From Chromobotia macracanthus (lineage: Eukaryota; Chordata; Actinopteri; Cypriniformes; Botiidae): a stretch of DNA of 64,000 nt. The notes beneath the pieces are model-generated. The model searched no databases. It was not told the DNA's origin and worked only from the letters and a program-made list of their open reading frames with translations. Positions within the stretch are counted from its first letter, which is position 1. Each line of letters starts with the position of its first letter. The stretch lies in the NCBI GenBank assembly GCA_036877525.1, contig JAZGTH010000007.1, positions 2,559,501-2,623,500 of the forward strand. Reading direction: 5' to 3'. The position numbers and the translations under genes were made by a program. Below are positions 11,429 to 24,400 of this stretch, piece after piece.

Positions 11429-14258
11429 AATCAAAGGAAATGTCATTGCAGCTAAACAGCCATTGTTGTTTGACTGATAAATTCAACGTGTTTAAAAGTT
11501 AAAAAGTGGTTCCACATTGTTTTAACAGAAGAACTCAAGACTGAATCAATGTCATTTATATGAACCAGATGAATCAGACTTCTCTAACGCTGTTTTTGCT
11601 CTGCAGAGGTTTACATCAGACACTGTATGAAAACCTCTCCTCGTGCTGTCACGCTCGACTCAAACAAAGACAGTGAAGCTAGTCTGATGACACTTTAAGG
11701 TGTCTATAGGACATTTTACGGTTAAATAAAAACAGCATTAAACTCATATGTCTATCTATACTGAATAAAAAAAAATATGAAAACACTATAAAATAGATGC
11801 AGTGAATGCAGTGAGTACAGTAACTAATGCACACTGAAAAAAGTCAAACGTTTTAGTAACAGGAAGTATTGCATGTTATATGTTGAAGGGGTGAGAAAGG
11901 CAGAACGCATTTAATTTTACTGATCTTTAAATTGTTGCAGTTATATTTTCTAATTTTAATCTGTGGCACAGCTGTTGTGATTATATGGAATGGGCCGGCT
12001 TTACTGAGAATCATCTCATTTGAAGTGAATATGCAACACACATGAATTGTTGGATGTTTTTAGGATGTGCTTTGATGTGTTCGTGTCTCAGGCCTGTTTT
12101 TGTTTGGGACCTTTGGGATGTGGGGACAGACAAGACGGATAACCGGTCAGAACTGGCCTGAGATGTGGGAACTGGAACATGGTCAGTTAGACAGAAAGAG
12201 GTCATAGTGAGAGCGTGTGTTAAAAAGTGTTTAAAAATAGCCATTTTCAGCTCTTTAGTTGACAGTTTCAAGTATAGCAGCAGAGGGAGGACAGGAGGAG
12301 GTGAGGACAGCTCACTGATTTTCCTTGCAACTCTGACATCCAGGTATTTATTATGGACTCATGGAATTTAATGTCATTCTCACAGAAATAAATGAGATTC
12401 ACTTTGCTAACAGCACCATATTTTGCATATATTGCAGGTTTGTAAAAGCAAACACTTTTATAAGCAAACGCTCATAAGAGAAAATAATGTAAATTACTAG
12501 ATAAAACCTTTTCTTTCATGACTCCCTGATCTTTGTGACGGTTTCACCTATGCATATAATGAATATTTGTTTAGATGCATATGCGTCCTGCCATGCGCTG
12601 CATTTTTAAGAGGTAATTTGGTCAAACTGTCCATTTCAGTTCTGTCTATCTGAAATTAAATTTCATTATGTTTCTCTCCATTAAGCTGTTTCTCACAGCA
12701 AGAATGCATCATCTTTGAAAGCATTCCTAAAAAATGCACCAATTCGGAGTCAGGTAACCCGGAAACTAGCCTTATTATATTTCCATAAAACTAAAAATTA
12801 GTTCTGTCTACGCTGTTTACAAAGCGCAGGTAGAAAGGGTAGCAGCGAGCACGAGTTCTCCTGCGTTTATGAAATTAAAACAACTGCTGAGGAACAAAGC
12901 TTGTTTCTGTCACCTGTCATGTGTTGCTGCTCTTCACAGCGATGAAAACAGTCTTTACAGAATCCATCAGCATGTTTGATTGTTGTGAAACTGCTCATAT
13001 TGGCATTGTTGTTTATTGATGGCATATGTGTTGTAGCCGCATATGAAATGACTTGTGTTAGTGTGTTACACACTTGCTTGGCGACTCACGTTTTGGAAGC
13101 GACTGAAGGGTGAGGTGGGCAGGTTTCCAGTGAATGACATGGAAGACATGATGGGACACAGTGTTCTGGTCTGGAACGCTCTGGCCGATTAAACGTTTTA
13201 CTAACGTGACGTGTAAATTAGCTTGACGTTTTTGTATACTAGTGCTGTCAGTCATTGTGTGTTATGAGTGTAGTCGTGTTTAAATTGAAAAGGAGTTCAC
13301 TTTCTCCAAATAAACATCTGTTCTTATGTAGGAGTCTAAAAATAACAAAAGCTGTGATGTGGGTTTTGCATGGCGTACCCAGAAACAGATGCACATCCTG
13401 GATTGACATGAGGATTTAGTGCTGCTGTCGATAGCTCATAGCTTATCAAAACTCCACAATTATGGAATTCTTGATTCTGATTGGTCAATCATAGCATCCT
13501 GAGGTCAGATATTATTGGATATTAACTGGAAATAATTTTTGTCAGATTTATTCATAACTGTGCCAAGTTTTATGTCTCTCAAATTCATTTGGTTTCTGTC
13601 TCCTCGTAATACACTAATCTAAGAAATCAGTATGTCATTTATTTATTTATTTGCTTTATTGCTCTGTTTATTTAGTAGCTAGGGAGCAGCCGGTCCAGGT
13701 TTATTTTGCGTTAATAAATGACTGATGTACTGATGTACAGCATCTCATTCCTTACTCATCCAGGTACTTTATCTGTTAATCGCTTTTGTTTACCAGACAT
13801 TGATAATACGGCGTAGTGATGTAGCACATTTTTATTTGTTTTTCAGCTTATGAAAATGAGTCTGAAAATAGCCACATGCTATTAATAGCAGTGTGTGAAT
13901 TGTGGGAGTTGAATTATAAATCCATCCCATTTGGTTTAACTCATGTGTTCCTTCAGAAAGTGCCAGATCTCAAAACAGGAAATGACTCCGCACCAGCTTG
14001 TAATCTTTCAGCTAAACAGACATTTCCTGCTCAACTTGTTTGTGACTTTTTTTGTGAACCATATATCTCAACCAGACCCCTGAAATTTTTTTTTATTGCA
14101 CTTTATTGGCATGACAAAAAATGAACATTTGAAACGATCTCTCTCTCTCTTTGGCTTTGTAGATGTGTTGGGCTGGTTGGGGTGTGAGAATGAACCTACA
14201 AATAACTTGTTTGCAACAGTCCCTGTATAAAAAACTGGAATGGAAGAAAATATTTAGC

Positions 14259-14412
14259 ATTTACATTTATGTATTTGGCAGGCGCTTTTATCCAAATCGA
14301 CTTAACATTGCATTCAGGTTGTACAGTTGATTAGCATGTGTGTTCCCTGGGAATCGAACCCAGAACCTTTGCACTGCTCTCACAGTGCTCGACCAGTTGA
14401 GCAACAGGAACA
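14259..14412 (-). mobile_element. tRNA-derived SINE
   Basis: On the minus strand the head reads GTTCCTGTTGCTCAACTGG, then GGGTTCGATTCCCAGGGAAC (a tRNA B-box), and the tail ends in AAAGCGCCTGCCAAATAC. It is the best preserved copy of this family with its tail. The tail motif is shared with many teleost SINEs. Confidence 0.85.
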
Positions 14413-15259
14413 CAGTTTTAACATAAAAATAATGACACACATCACCTTTAATGTTGGTTAGGTAGTAAGTTATCCATTATTGTTTTGTCTTGATTCTTTT
14501 AGGTCACTCCAGAAAATCTAAAGATTATTTGATTTGTCAAGTTTCATTTGCTATTATGACAAAACGAGGAAAAAATGCATTAAATTGTGTATATTTGAAA
14601 AGGGTCGTTATTTTTCATATTCCATCTGACTATAAACTTGAAATAAATGAACTCCTGTTCTATAATGAAAATAAATGGAGATTGACTTAAGTAAAAAAAA
14701 ACTGCACATTTATTTAATTCAAGACTTTTAGCTTTTTCTCACATTGTTTAGTCTGCTACACTTTAGTCTGATTTTCTGCTGGTCTGCTGCAGAAGTGACA
14801 TCAGAGATGTATGTGCGCTGTTAATTGTGGATTGTCTGCAGGCTCATGTCTGCACTCTTTGTTTTAAATGTCTGTATGATGGAGGTTTAATGCACTGTGC
14901 TGTTTAATGCACCGGGATCTGGTATATCACACATTCAGTTTTCCGTCGACACCCATAAGCACATATGCAAGTAATACATCAGAGACGTGTTGGCTCACGC
15001 ATTTCTGTTCTTCAAGCACTCAAATGAGCAGATGATGTGTGTTGGGTGTCTGTGCTGAGTTTTCATTGCTGAGTTGGTTTGGAATGGGCTTGTAGAGGAT
15101 GACTCTAGACGTCTGCATTTCATGACACTAAACAGCACTGTCTGTCTGGATAAAAGGGGCCTGGCCATTGTCCTGTCATTCAGGACTGAGTCCGTCCCTC
15201 TTCTTGTCTCTCTGCAGGTGAACTGCCCCCCACTGTAGAGTCCCAGCCAAGCCAAGGGC

Positions 15260-15416
15260 ATGGAGGAGTGTGAGGCCCCCCCTGCCAGATTTAAAAGGAG
15301 GGCCTGGGCTCAGAGCCGAGACTCCTGGCAGGCTTCGGAGGCTCAGGACCAGGGCTCAGAGGAGCAGCTGTCTGCCCAGCCTGCGGAGGATAAGCCTGCG
15401 ACAGCCTCACAATCAG
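15260..15416 (+). CDS. itprid2: itprid2 coding exon 1
   Basis: This exon encodes residues 1-52, ending in phase 1. It includes FKRRAWAQSRDSWQASE, which matches the RRKAWAKCRSSWQASE block at the N terminus of the human protein. The exon body starts at 15218 after a CTCTCTGCAG acceptor, with a 42-base leader before the ATG. The donor is CAG|GTAC. Confidence 0.92.
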
Positions 15417-18400
15417 GTACAGCACTAATCCATTACTGTTGTAATTTCTTACGGTTTGTATTGTCATGGTTCTGAAGTCACGGTTGGTAAGTTTACCACA
15501 AACCAGGTAACCCAGCTAGTAGGTAACGTTCTCAAAATGTTGAGTAATGTTCTCTAAGAGTTATTAAAAATGTTGTTGTAGTAATGTAGTAATATAATTT
15601 ATATCAAAAAACATTGTTCTTAAGTTGTTAGCGGAATGATTTAAAAATGATACAGAATAGAAAAATGTTTGAATAACGTTCTTAGTGAATAGCGTTCTTA
15701 TAACCAAGCAATAATGTTAATAAAAGCTGGACATTTTGAACATTACTAGAACTTTCAAAATAACATTTTGGAACTTAATGGAAATGTTAAGAAAATGTTC
15801 TTACAACCTAAAATTGTTATCTGGGAAATTCTAGGGCTTGGTTGTGATATAACTTAAGATAATATATATAGTATTCAGTATATACCTTGATATAGTTATA
15901 TTTGCTCTAAAACAGGTTTTTTATGGTTTCAGTTCATATTATTTCAACCAAACATAAATGTAAACAACTGTTCCAAGCAGACTGAACTTATTGAACTTGT
16001 CGACTGTAGTGACATCTTTGCTACTGAAGTTTAACTGATAAATTAAAGCCATAATGCAACACATTAAAATCATTGCTTAATATTTACAGTGTAGCTTAAC
16101 TGTGTATAATTATTGTTAATACATAGTGAATACAGCATTGATTAGCCCTGCCTGTATGTCAGTTTCAGTGGAGCATCAATTAGATCAATCTGAGGCCAGT
16201 ATTGATTTATTTAATCCCTGTTATCTACACGAGTCAGTAATGCAGTGCTGGGGGCATTTGTGCACTGAGGGCAGGTGAGCTAAAAGTCGCAATGCTGTAA
16301 TGGACACAGCAGGGAGAGATTACAGTGTTTCAGGCAAGTCATTATTAACCTATTATGAGCAAATAAACGTTTGTTATGGCCGTCATTCTTAGCCAAAGAG
16401 AAAAAATAAAGACTCGCAGACTGCAGTGCTTGTGCAGATCGCTGTTTCTCTGCACGCGGTTAGATGTGCTTGCATTTGTTTTTTGTGTGTGTCGCTTTAT
16501 GTTTACTTCCTGCTGCATTAAAGGAAATTCATTTGTTTATTATGCAAGGCATTTATTTGTAACATTAATTTTTCACTCCCTCATGTTCTGTTTTGCCCTC
16601 AGGTCCCATTCCAAACAAAATAGCAAGTTGGCTGAGAGACTGCAGGTAAGATACAAACTTACCGCTCGTGATCTTCAAATGCAAATGGTGTGAAAGATGT
16701 GTGTCCATGGTGTGACGTGAATTGTTAAACAAACTGCCCAGAGGCTTTTTGAAATGTTCTGACAAACAAAAGTTCTCTGTCCTCCGTCTTTGGTGTTACT
16801 GACGAGCAGTAAATTTGAGAGAACTGTGTGAATAGCTCGCAGGTTTGGACGAGGGCAGTAACCTTCCCAGAGGCAGGAATGGCGTCACTTGTGAACGATT
16901 GACGACTGTCCGTATTGCTCCGGAGGTCCATGGGGTGATTTCTGACAAAGTTTTCCTTTGAGAGTTCTTTGACTGCCTCTTTGTACTGCCAGGCTTTGTT
17001 TTCTTAAGCTGTATGGCTGATTCGCTGCGAGGCATGAGAGGAAAAAGATGTTGTCGTTGATTTACATTGTAGATATACGTCCCTCCTGACCAACATAAAG
17101 CTTCCATGTGGAAAAAAAACACCAGAATTCCAGAATTGGTCTTGCATGTCCTACTCTCTGCCATTTCAACAACCTTGTTACAATCTAAAGGGGATCATTA
17201 AATGTTTGTTTGCGCAAAGAAAGAAAATTCATTCAAAAATGAAAGTTGTCGCCGTCATTTTAAAGTTGTGATCCAAATAAATCTCTGTCGCCATCTGTTT
17301 TTTAAACAAAGTTGCAGGTTACTTTACATACTTTACGAATGTTAAAGTCATATGAAGCCAAACTGACATTTCCCGGGAAATTTAGACAGCTTAAATTGCA
17401 AATCATTATTATAAACTTACTGTTGGAGATCAGGATATCATGTTGAATACTGATCAGTTATGTATTTGCTTAATAACATGCAGTCTGTCATTACAGTGAG
17501 TAAAAAATGACCAGATTTTGTTTTCTAAGTCATATAAGTCTGTAAAGTTAACCGCTGGTAATCCAATTGTCTAAACTGGCATCAATTCTGAACTTATTTG
17601 GTCACCACACGAATAGCGTGTTTGAGTATGGCACCACACGCTAGGTCAATAAAAATACCTCGTGCTATTGTCTTTATTCCCAATTCCTGCTCATTATCAT
17701 TAAACACACAGAGAGCAGATATCCTCCTACAGGCTGACAGGAAATGTAAGTGTCTCTGCCTCGCTGTAGAGTTGGCTGGATATCTGCAGGCACAAGACTT
17801 TGTTCTCAGTCCTGCTGGTGTTGTGTAACGTGGGTAACACAGCAGAGCGTGAGCTATTCTTAGCCCCGCGGCCGCTGTTTTGCGGTCTGTGTTTTTTCTC
17901 ACGCCGCTCGAGTTTCCAGGTGTCTTGATGAAAGTGGCTGGAGAGATTAGCGACAATGTTCTGTAAGTGTCAAGGCTGTGAAAGAAAGCAAACATTAGCG
18001 TGCGTGTTTTGTGCGAATTGCGTGTGATATGTTGCTGTTACGAAACTAGCAGTTTAAGGGACGGGGTAGGATATTCGTTTCTGTGTGTGTCTGCTTGACA
18101 AATATGATAAATAGAGTGTGAAGGACATAATGTATTTTTGATCTTTTAACAGAACTCCACTTGGGTCCTCTTTGGATGAACATAGCAGCAGCCCATCCAA
18201 AGGTAAGTTCATATTCCTCAGACCAGAACATGTTTTTATGTACGTGTAGGCGAGCGCCATGTTAAAGTTTCTGTGATGTTAAAGGTAGAGTTCACCTAAA
18301 ATGAGAATTCTCTCACCCTCATGTCATTTAAACCCATATGTAGTTATTTTTCTAGTAGAATTTAAGAATCATTACACCGATCTTGGCATACAGTGACATT

Positions 18401-21400
18401 TCCAAGTCACCACCAGGGTGGTGCTGGGGAATTATTGAAAATATTCCAGATATAACAAGAATTCATGGGAATAGCAGGGAATTTATAGGAAATCGAGGAT
18501 AATTTTTACAAACTGTATACAAAGATAAATATAAATATAAACATTCACTTCCTCAACATGACTCATCTTCATCCGTGTGCCATAATTCCTTGAATTTTGC
18601 AGCACTAGTTACGACAAGCTCTACAAATCCAAAAATCACCATAAAAATATTACAAAGTAGTTCAAATGACGATATTTAAAATCGTATGAAGCAGATACAT
18701 TTCAATACATTTTGTGATACATTTGTCCTTTCTGAAGTTTGACCAGCTGTTAGAAGTGTCGCTGTTTGGTTAAAGTTACATAAAGATGAATTAGAAATAC
18801 AAAACGGCTGCATATGTGTTTGATACAACAGGTGGGTGAGAAAATACTGACAGAGTTTAGTTTGTGTGTGAGTTAGTTTCTTTAACGGCACTGTCTGGGA
18901 TAGTTTTTCTAGAAGTTTCTCAGCTTTTGGATGACTCTGCTCTGCACCACTCCTTGTGAACTTTGGAGCAGGATCTCTCACACTGCGTAGTTCTGCAGGA
19001 CACATGAACAGTCCCTGACACACACACACACACACACACGTTTACTTATCTCTCTATATGAGGACATTCCATAGACTTGTATTGTTTTTATACACAGCTA
19101 GTTATAAACAATATAACCTAACCCTAACCCACACTCTAACCCTAACAGAAAATTTGCTGCACATTTGACATAGTGTTTTTACAAATGAGGCCATCTTGAA
19201 AAGGAGGTTTTACTCACATTTGGGTACAAGTTTGTCCCTAATATATGGTTAAAGAAACCCACACACACACTTAGGTGTTGCCGTGGGGCCAATAACAGAC
19301 CCACAGCACACACACTCACTCCAGGCAAAAAAATGTCTCATTAGATCAACATTTTCTTGTTAAGCTTGATACTAAACAAGACCAGAACCAGAGTGCGGAT
19401 AATGCCTTTTGTTTATGGCTCTTGTCATTTAAAACTGCATTCAGCTGTTTTTTGAATAACTTTACATGTAAAGCAATTACACTTAAGAGTAAATATTTAC
19501 CTTTGACCTCTAAGTGTGTGCAAGCGAATCCTTCAGTCAGGCTCTGAAGAGCTACTTTGGATTGTCGCATGAGCGTTAAAGTGGTTTTATGGAGAGGAAA
19601 ATGATCACTTGTTCTTCCCAATGGGGCAGTTTAAGCTGCTGTCTGAAAGGTTTTCTCTGGACTTTTCAGGACCATTAAAAAATGGCTGCAGCTTTGAAGA
19701 CGACCTGTCCCTGGGAGCCGAGGGTAAGGACACTCTACTTTCTCTGTCGAATGTAATTCCTCAAGTGCTCTGCTTTGTGACGAAAGTGCCAAAGCATTCA
19801 GAGAATTCCATGTAGGTTAAGGGACTGACAAGTGTTTGCTGTTTGGCAAACAAGAATGACTGCTGAGTGGATGACGTTTTCATGTCATATGTTCTTTAAA
19901 GACTTGTCAGACCGTTGTCTTTTTTTGGTGCTTTTTACTTTCTTTACTTTCACAAACATTTAAAACACATTAGAAAAGATTTGTTCTGGCAGATCAGATT
20001 ACTTCTCTGGTTTCATGGTAAACTGGTTATGATCTGTGTTGTAGTGGGAGAGAAACGTTTCAGTTATTTAAGTAAATTTGTAACGCCACAAGCTCCTGAC
20101 TGAACAAATAAATGAAGCAGCAGTCTGCTATTCGCTTACAGTTATTTGCACTGAGAAATGTTCATACAATATTTGATTAGGCGCTTTTGTTTTAGGGTGG
20201 AGGTTTATTTAGTACCTTGTGTGTACTATTTAACGTTAAAAACAACATTGTAAAAACAATGTTAATAACATTTCAAATGCAGGAAGAACTCACATTGTTA
20301 GCTTATGTAAGGGTGCTCTCTAGAATACTGTATTTTATAATTGCGATAGCTTGTGCGTGGGTGAAACAGGTGAGATTTTTCAGGTTCTTGAATGACTAGT
20401 TTAAACCAACATAATGAGGCAAGAGTTATTTTCTCAACAAACGCTTCACAAGCTCCTCTACTACCTCAGCTACTGTTTAGAGGCGAGTCCAGGCTAGTTT
20501 TACCGAGTAGCTCAGTCTTTATGAGCTTTTACTGACTGGAGAACAGGATTGTGGGAAATGCGTTTCTGTGGAAATTTGCGGTGGTGTATTTTCACCTGAG
20601 GCTAAAGAACGAGGGGATCTTGGTTCACCTGCATTGTTCGGAGCTCTTCAGGCTGGAAAGACTCTGGACAATGTCCTCCATGAAGAGTGTCTTCATTCCT
20701 CTCTCCCTAAGTAAACTAAAACCCACTCTCTAATGTGAGAAGAAGCACAAATCATTGGTAGGTTGGATGTCATTGTTAATAATTATGTCATTGTGCATTA
20801 AGTGTTGAGAGAGTTACTTGGGTAAATGAACATTGTTGTGACGTCAGTATTTTTGTCAGCAGATTTGTGTCAGTTAACAAGACTTGTTGCCTGATGTACA
20901 TGGGAATATAAAATTTTGCTTCTCAATTAAATGCATCACATTTTAAGGATGTTTAGATATATGAACTAGAAAACAAGATAATGAGTAAGCATTGTGAAAG
21001 CATTTTTGTTAGGCCACATGTTTGGTGGAAAGGTGATTGCTGAAGTGGCTTCAACTAGCGAGCAATCCAGCAGGGCTGACTTTCTCTCTGTTTATTCCTC
21101 ATCTGTACAGCCAATCACCTGCCGAAAATCAGCACAGCACCAGAGGCCAATGGGTAAGTGGAACCTCCTAAGTTTCCCCATATCCTGCAGTAACAGTCTG
21201 TCCTTCATTGAGTCACTGTCTCTGTTCCTCAGCTATAAACTGCCAGCCCAGGCCAGAAGGTGTCAATTCAAGCAGAAGGGTCGAAGCATGAACTCCACAG
21301 GCTCTGGAAAGAGCAACGCTACAGTGTCCAGGTACTTTGCATCACTTGCGTACTAAAGCCATTAACACATGCAAAATATTTGTTCAGCGGCTGCTGTGTA

Positions 21401-24400
21401 ACTCAACAAATGATTGGTTGAGGAGGTTGCTGCTTATTTTATATTTTTATTGGTTGTGACTTCTGATTGGTCAGTTGTGATTGGTCAATTATTCAAGTGT
21501 AAGTGTGTAATGACTGTTAAACTGTATAATTGACCCGACAACCAATTTGTGGTTTTGTTTTCAAGTGCAATACAATAATTTCAACACTTATATCAATAAG
21601 TAAATGTATAATAGGAAGGATAATGTAAAGCAGCCTGTCATCATCTCAAAGTGAAGTTTATTTTGTAACCATTCCTTACACCCTCCATTTGCTTGATTGT
21701 GGTGCTGTCAGCTGCATCACTGTAAAAATATTTGAATACAGAGTTAATTTCTAGTAATACTGTTCTAAAACAACAAGGTCGTGTTGTTTGAAGATCTGTT
21801 TACTGTGACTAATGCAGTGTCTAGGCAAATTTTTGATGGCTGTTTGCAAGTCGCTGCAGATGCAGATACGTGTTTTTTCATGCATGTTTTCCCTGCAGTG
21901 TTTCTGAACTGCTGGACCTGTATGAAGAGGACCCAGAAGAAATTCTTTATAACCTCGGTTTTGGGCGTGAGGAGCCTGACATAGCCTCAAAAATCCCTTC
22001 TCGCTTCTTCAATTCCTCCTCTAGTGCCAAGGGAATCGACATTAAAGTTTACCTGGAAGCCCAGATTCAACGCATGGAGCTGGAGAACCCAAACTATGCC
22101 CTTACAAGTATGTCAGCAGTGCTGTCAACACCTTTCCTGGCATGTGATCGTATCTCAGGCTCCCAGGTTGCACTGCCGTGTCTGTGCATGCTCAAAATGA
22201 GATTCATATCAATGAGAAGTGAATCAAGATAATAAATGATAAACACGCGAGCATAGCAACCATTTAGAGAGTACATCCTCACAATTGTTAGAAAATAATC
22301 GTTGTGTTTGTACTATATACATAAATTTTGTTTTGATTGGTAAGAGTGTGAAGACAAACCATAGCAGGTCATGTAAAATCAACGTTTAATCTCTTGGTTT
22401 TTATAATGTATGTTCCTGGTTTATTGTGCATGATTTATCATTGAATGCTTTTCCAAATAAAACAAATAGAGAGTGTAAATTAGTTGAACTTTTTAAACTT
22501 AGCCAAAGCAAACCAAGTAGTTTGGGAAGTTGGAGGGCTGAGACAGGAAGTGGTTTTAAGGCCACATTGCAGAACAATCCAAAGGTTCAAAGATTCGCGT
22601 TCATCCTTCAATTACTTGTTTCTTGCTCCAAACGCAGAGCTCCTCACCCTCAAACATTCTCCGTTTGACAGCACCATGTGTGCAGGCGAAGGATGTTTAG
22701 ACTCAATAGAATCAGAGCACAACGAAGCCATTGTCCACAGTGAGGCACAGAAATGAGAGAGAGAGCGAGAGAGGTTGACAGGCAGGCTGTGCCACAGAAG
22801 AGCTGATTCTGCTGTCTGCTCACATCAGGGTTCTGCCTGTGTGCCAGTTCTGTGCCAGCTTGTGTGTTGGCCTACATTTGCATAAATCTCACCAATCTTA
22901 GACAAAGCAGCAGAACATGAAGAACCCGGATGAGAGTAGGGGCGTGTGAGGATAAGGCCTGTTGTTGTTGACCGTAAGAATACAGGAATGTTTTAGTAGC
23001 TGTACTGAAAAAAACAGATAAAACCAGCCTAAGCTGGTTGGCTGGTCTTATCTGTTTAAGCTGTAAGAAGCTGGTTTAAACTCAGCCTCCCAGCCTTACA
23101 AAGCTGGTCTTCAAGCTTGGCCAACCTGGTTTTAGCTGGAAAGTCAACTTGTCTTCCAGCCAGACCAGCTACAACTAACTTGACCAGCTTGAAAGTGGCC
23201 AAAACCCCTCTAAAATCAGCCTCCTAAACCAGCTAAAACCGGGCTGGGAGACCAGTTTTTCTATCTGGGATGCGGCTGTAGGTCTTTGGCTGACTAGTTT
23301 GGGAATTAATAGTTGAGGCAGAGGGCTGGATATTTTGTTCCTTAATTAACAGAGCTCTGGAAAAACAAATGAAAAAAGAATGTAACCGGCTCTTTATATT
23401 CCCAGCTAACCCATTATTTGACCAGTGGAATCACCTGTTTGTCTGACCAATAAAAGATGGGTGGGGTATTGAAAAATCCCAGTTTGAGCGCACTCATTGT
23501 TTTGCAATTTGGTGTCACAAATGTAACAGAAATGACAGACTTCACCTCTAAATGAACTCAGATAAGTAAACATGCCTGTTAATTAAGTAAACAGGGTTTT
23601 AAATGGTTTAATTGCTTGTAGTTCATTTTTTGTAACGACACGCGCACATCTGTTAGGCTCCATTTACACTGCAGTGGATTGTAACACACTTCCAATTTGT
23701 TTTGGTTCAGCCTGTTTACATTCACTTAAAACAAACCGGCTCTGTTTACAGTTTATACCTCTCCAAATGTGCCTCTCCACAAGATGTGCATTAGGAATGC
23801 CATGAGATGTTTTGTGGACAGGTTGTCCCATGACTTGTTGACTTTTGTTACATAACGCATGCTGCTTCCTCTCCAGACTCTCTTCTGATGAGATGTGCAT
23901 GTCCCTCTCACAGGCTCTCTGTTCCTCTTTTCTGTTTCTGGCACATTTCCTGCAAACTGTTCCTGAGCGCTGACTCAGATGCCTGGCTGTGTTGCAAGAG
24001 ATAAATGAAGACTATTGATTTCTGAGCAGCATATATTACTGCTTGTTATCGCTTGTTATCATTCTGTTTCCCGCATGCAGAATCGTCAAATTCTTTCTAC
24101 TTTTTGTCTGTCATAATGAACAATGAGTTCACTGCTGATTTTACACCATCCAATCAAACAAACGTTGACATGCTCTGCAGTGGTTTCTACAGGATTATGT
24201 GTAATCCTACAAATTTGCATTTGTAACATTGCTTTAGTGCACATACTGCAGTAACACTTCATTGAGTTGGATTAGATAATCCGCTGTTTACTGAGCAAGT
24301 TGAATCGTCTGCGATTCATTCTGGTCTGATTCACCAGTTATGCAAAGACGATTAACGTGCTTTAGTGTTGGATCAGTTGATTTTTAGTTGATATGTCAGT

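Larger units (their letters stand above)
5912..15217 (+). other. itprid2: Presumed large first intron of itprid2
   Basis: There is no coding exon in this 9.3 kb. It contains MITE copies at 8203-8331, 8923-9120 and 11149-11428, a SINE at 14259-14412, a small fragment of the CCCAGCTAACA MITE near 10322-10370, and otherwise AT-rich unique DNA. None of its open frames of 60-90 codons has recognisable protein similarity. Confidence 0.4.

Noticed and set aside
14259..14412. tRNA gene on the minus strand
   Set aside because: The tRNA-like promoter boxes are followed by a SINE tail shared with other copies, so it is a tRNA-derived retroposon.
19100..19146. Interstitial telomere sequence
   Set aside because: Only two or three CCTAACC units occur, and the same flanks recur at 43140 and 55345, so it belongs to a dispersed repeat.
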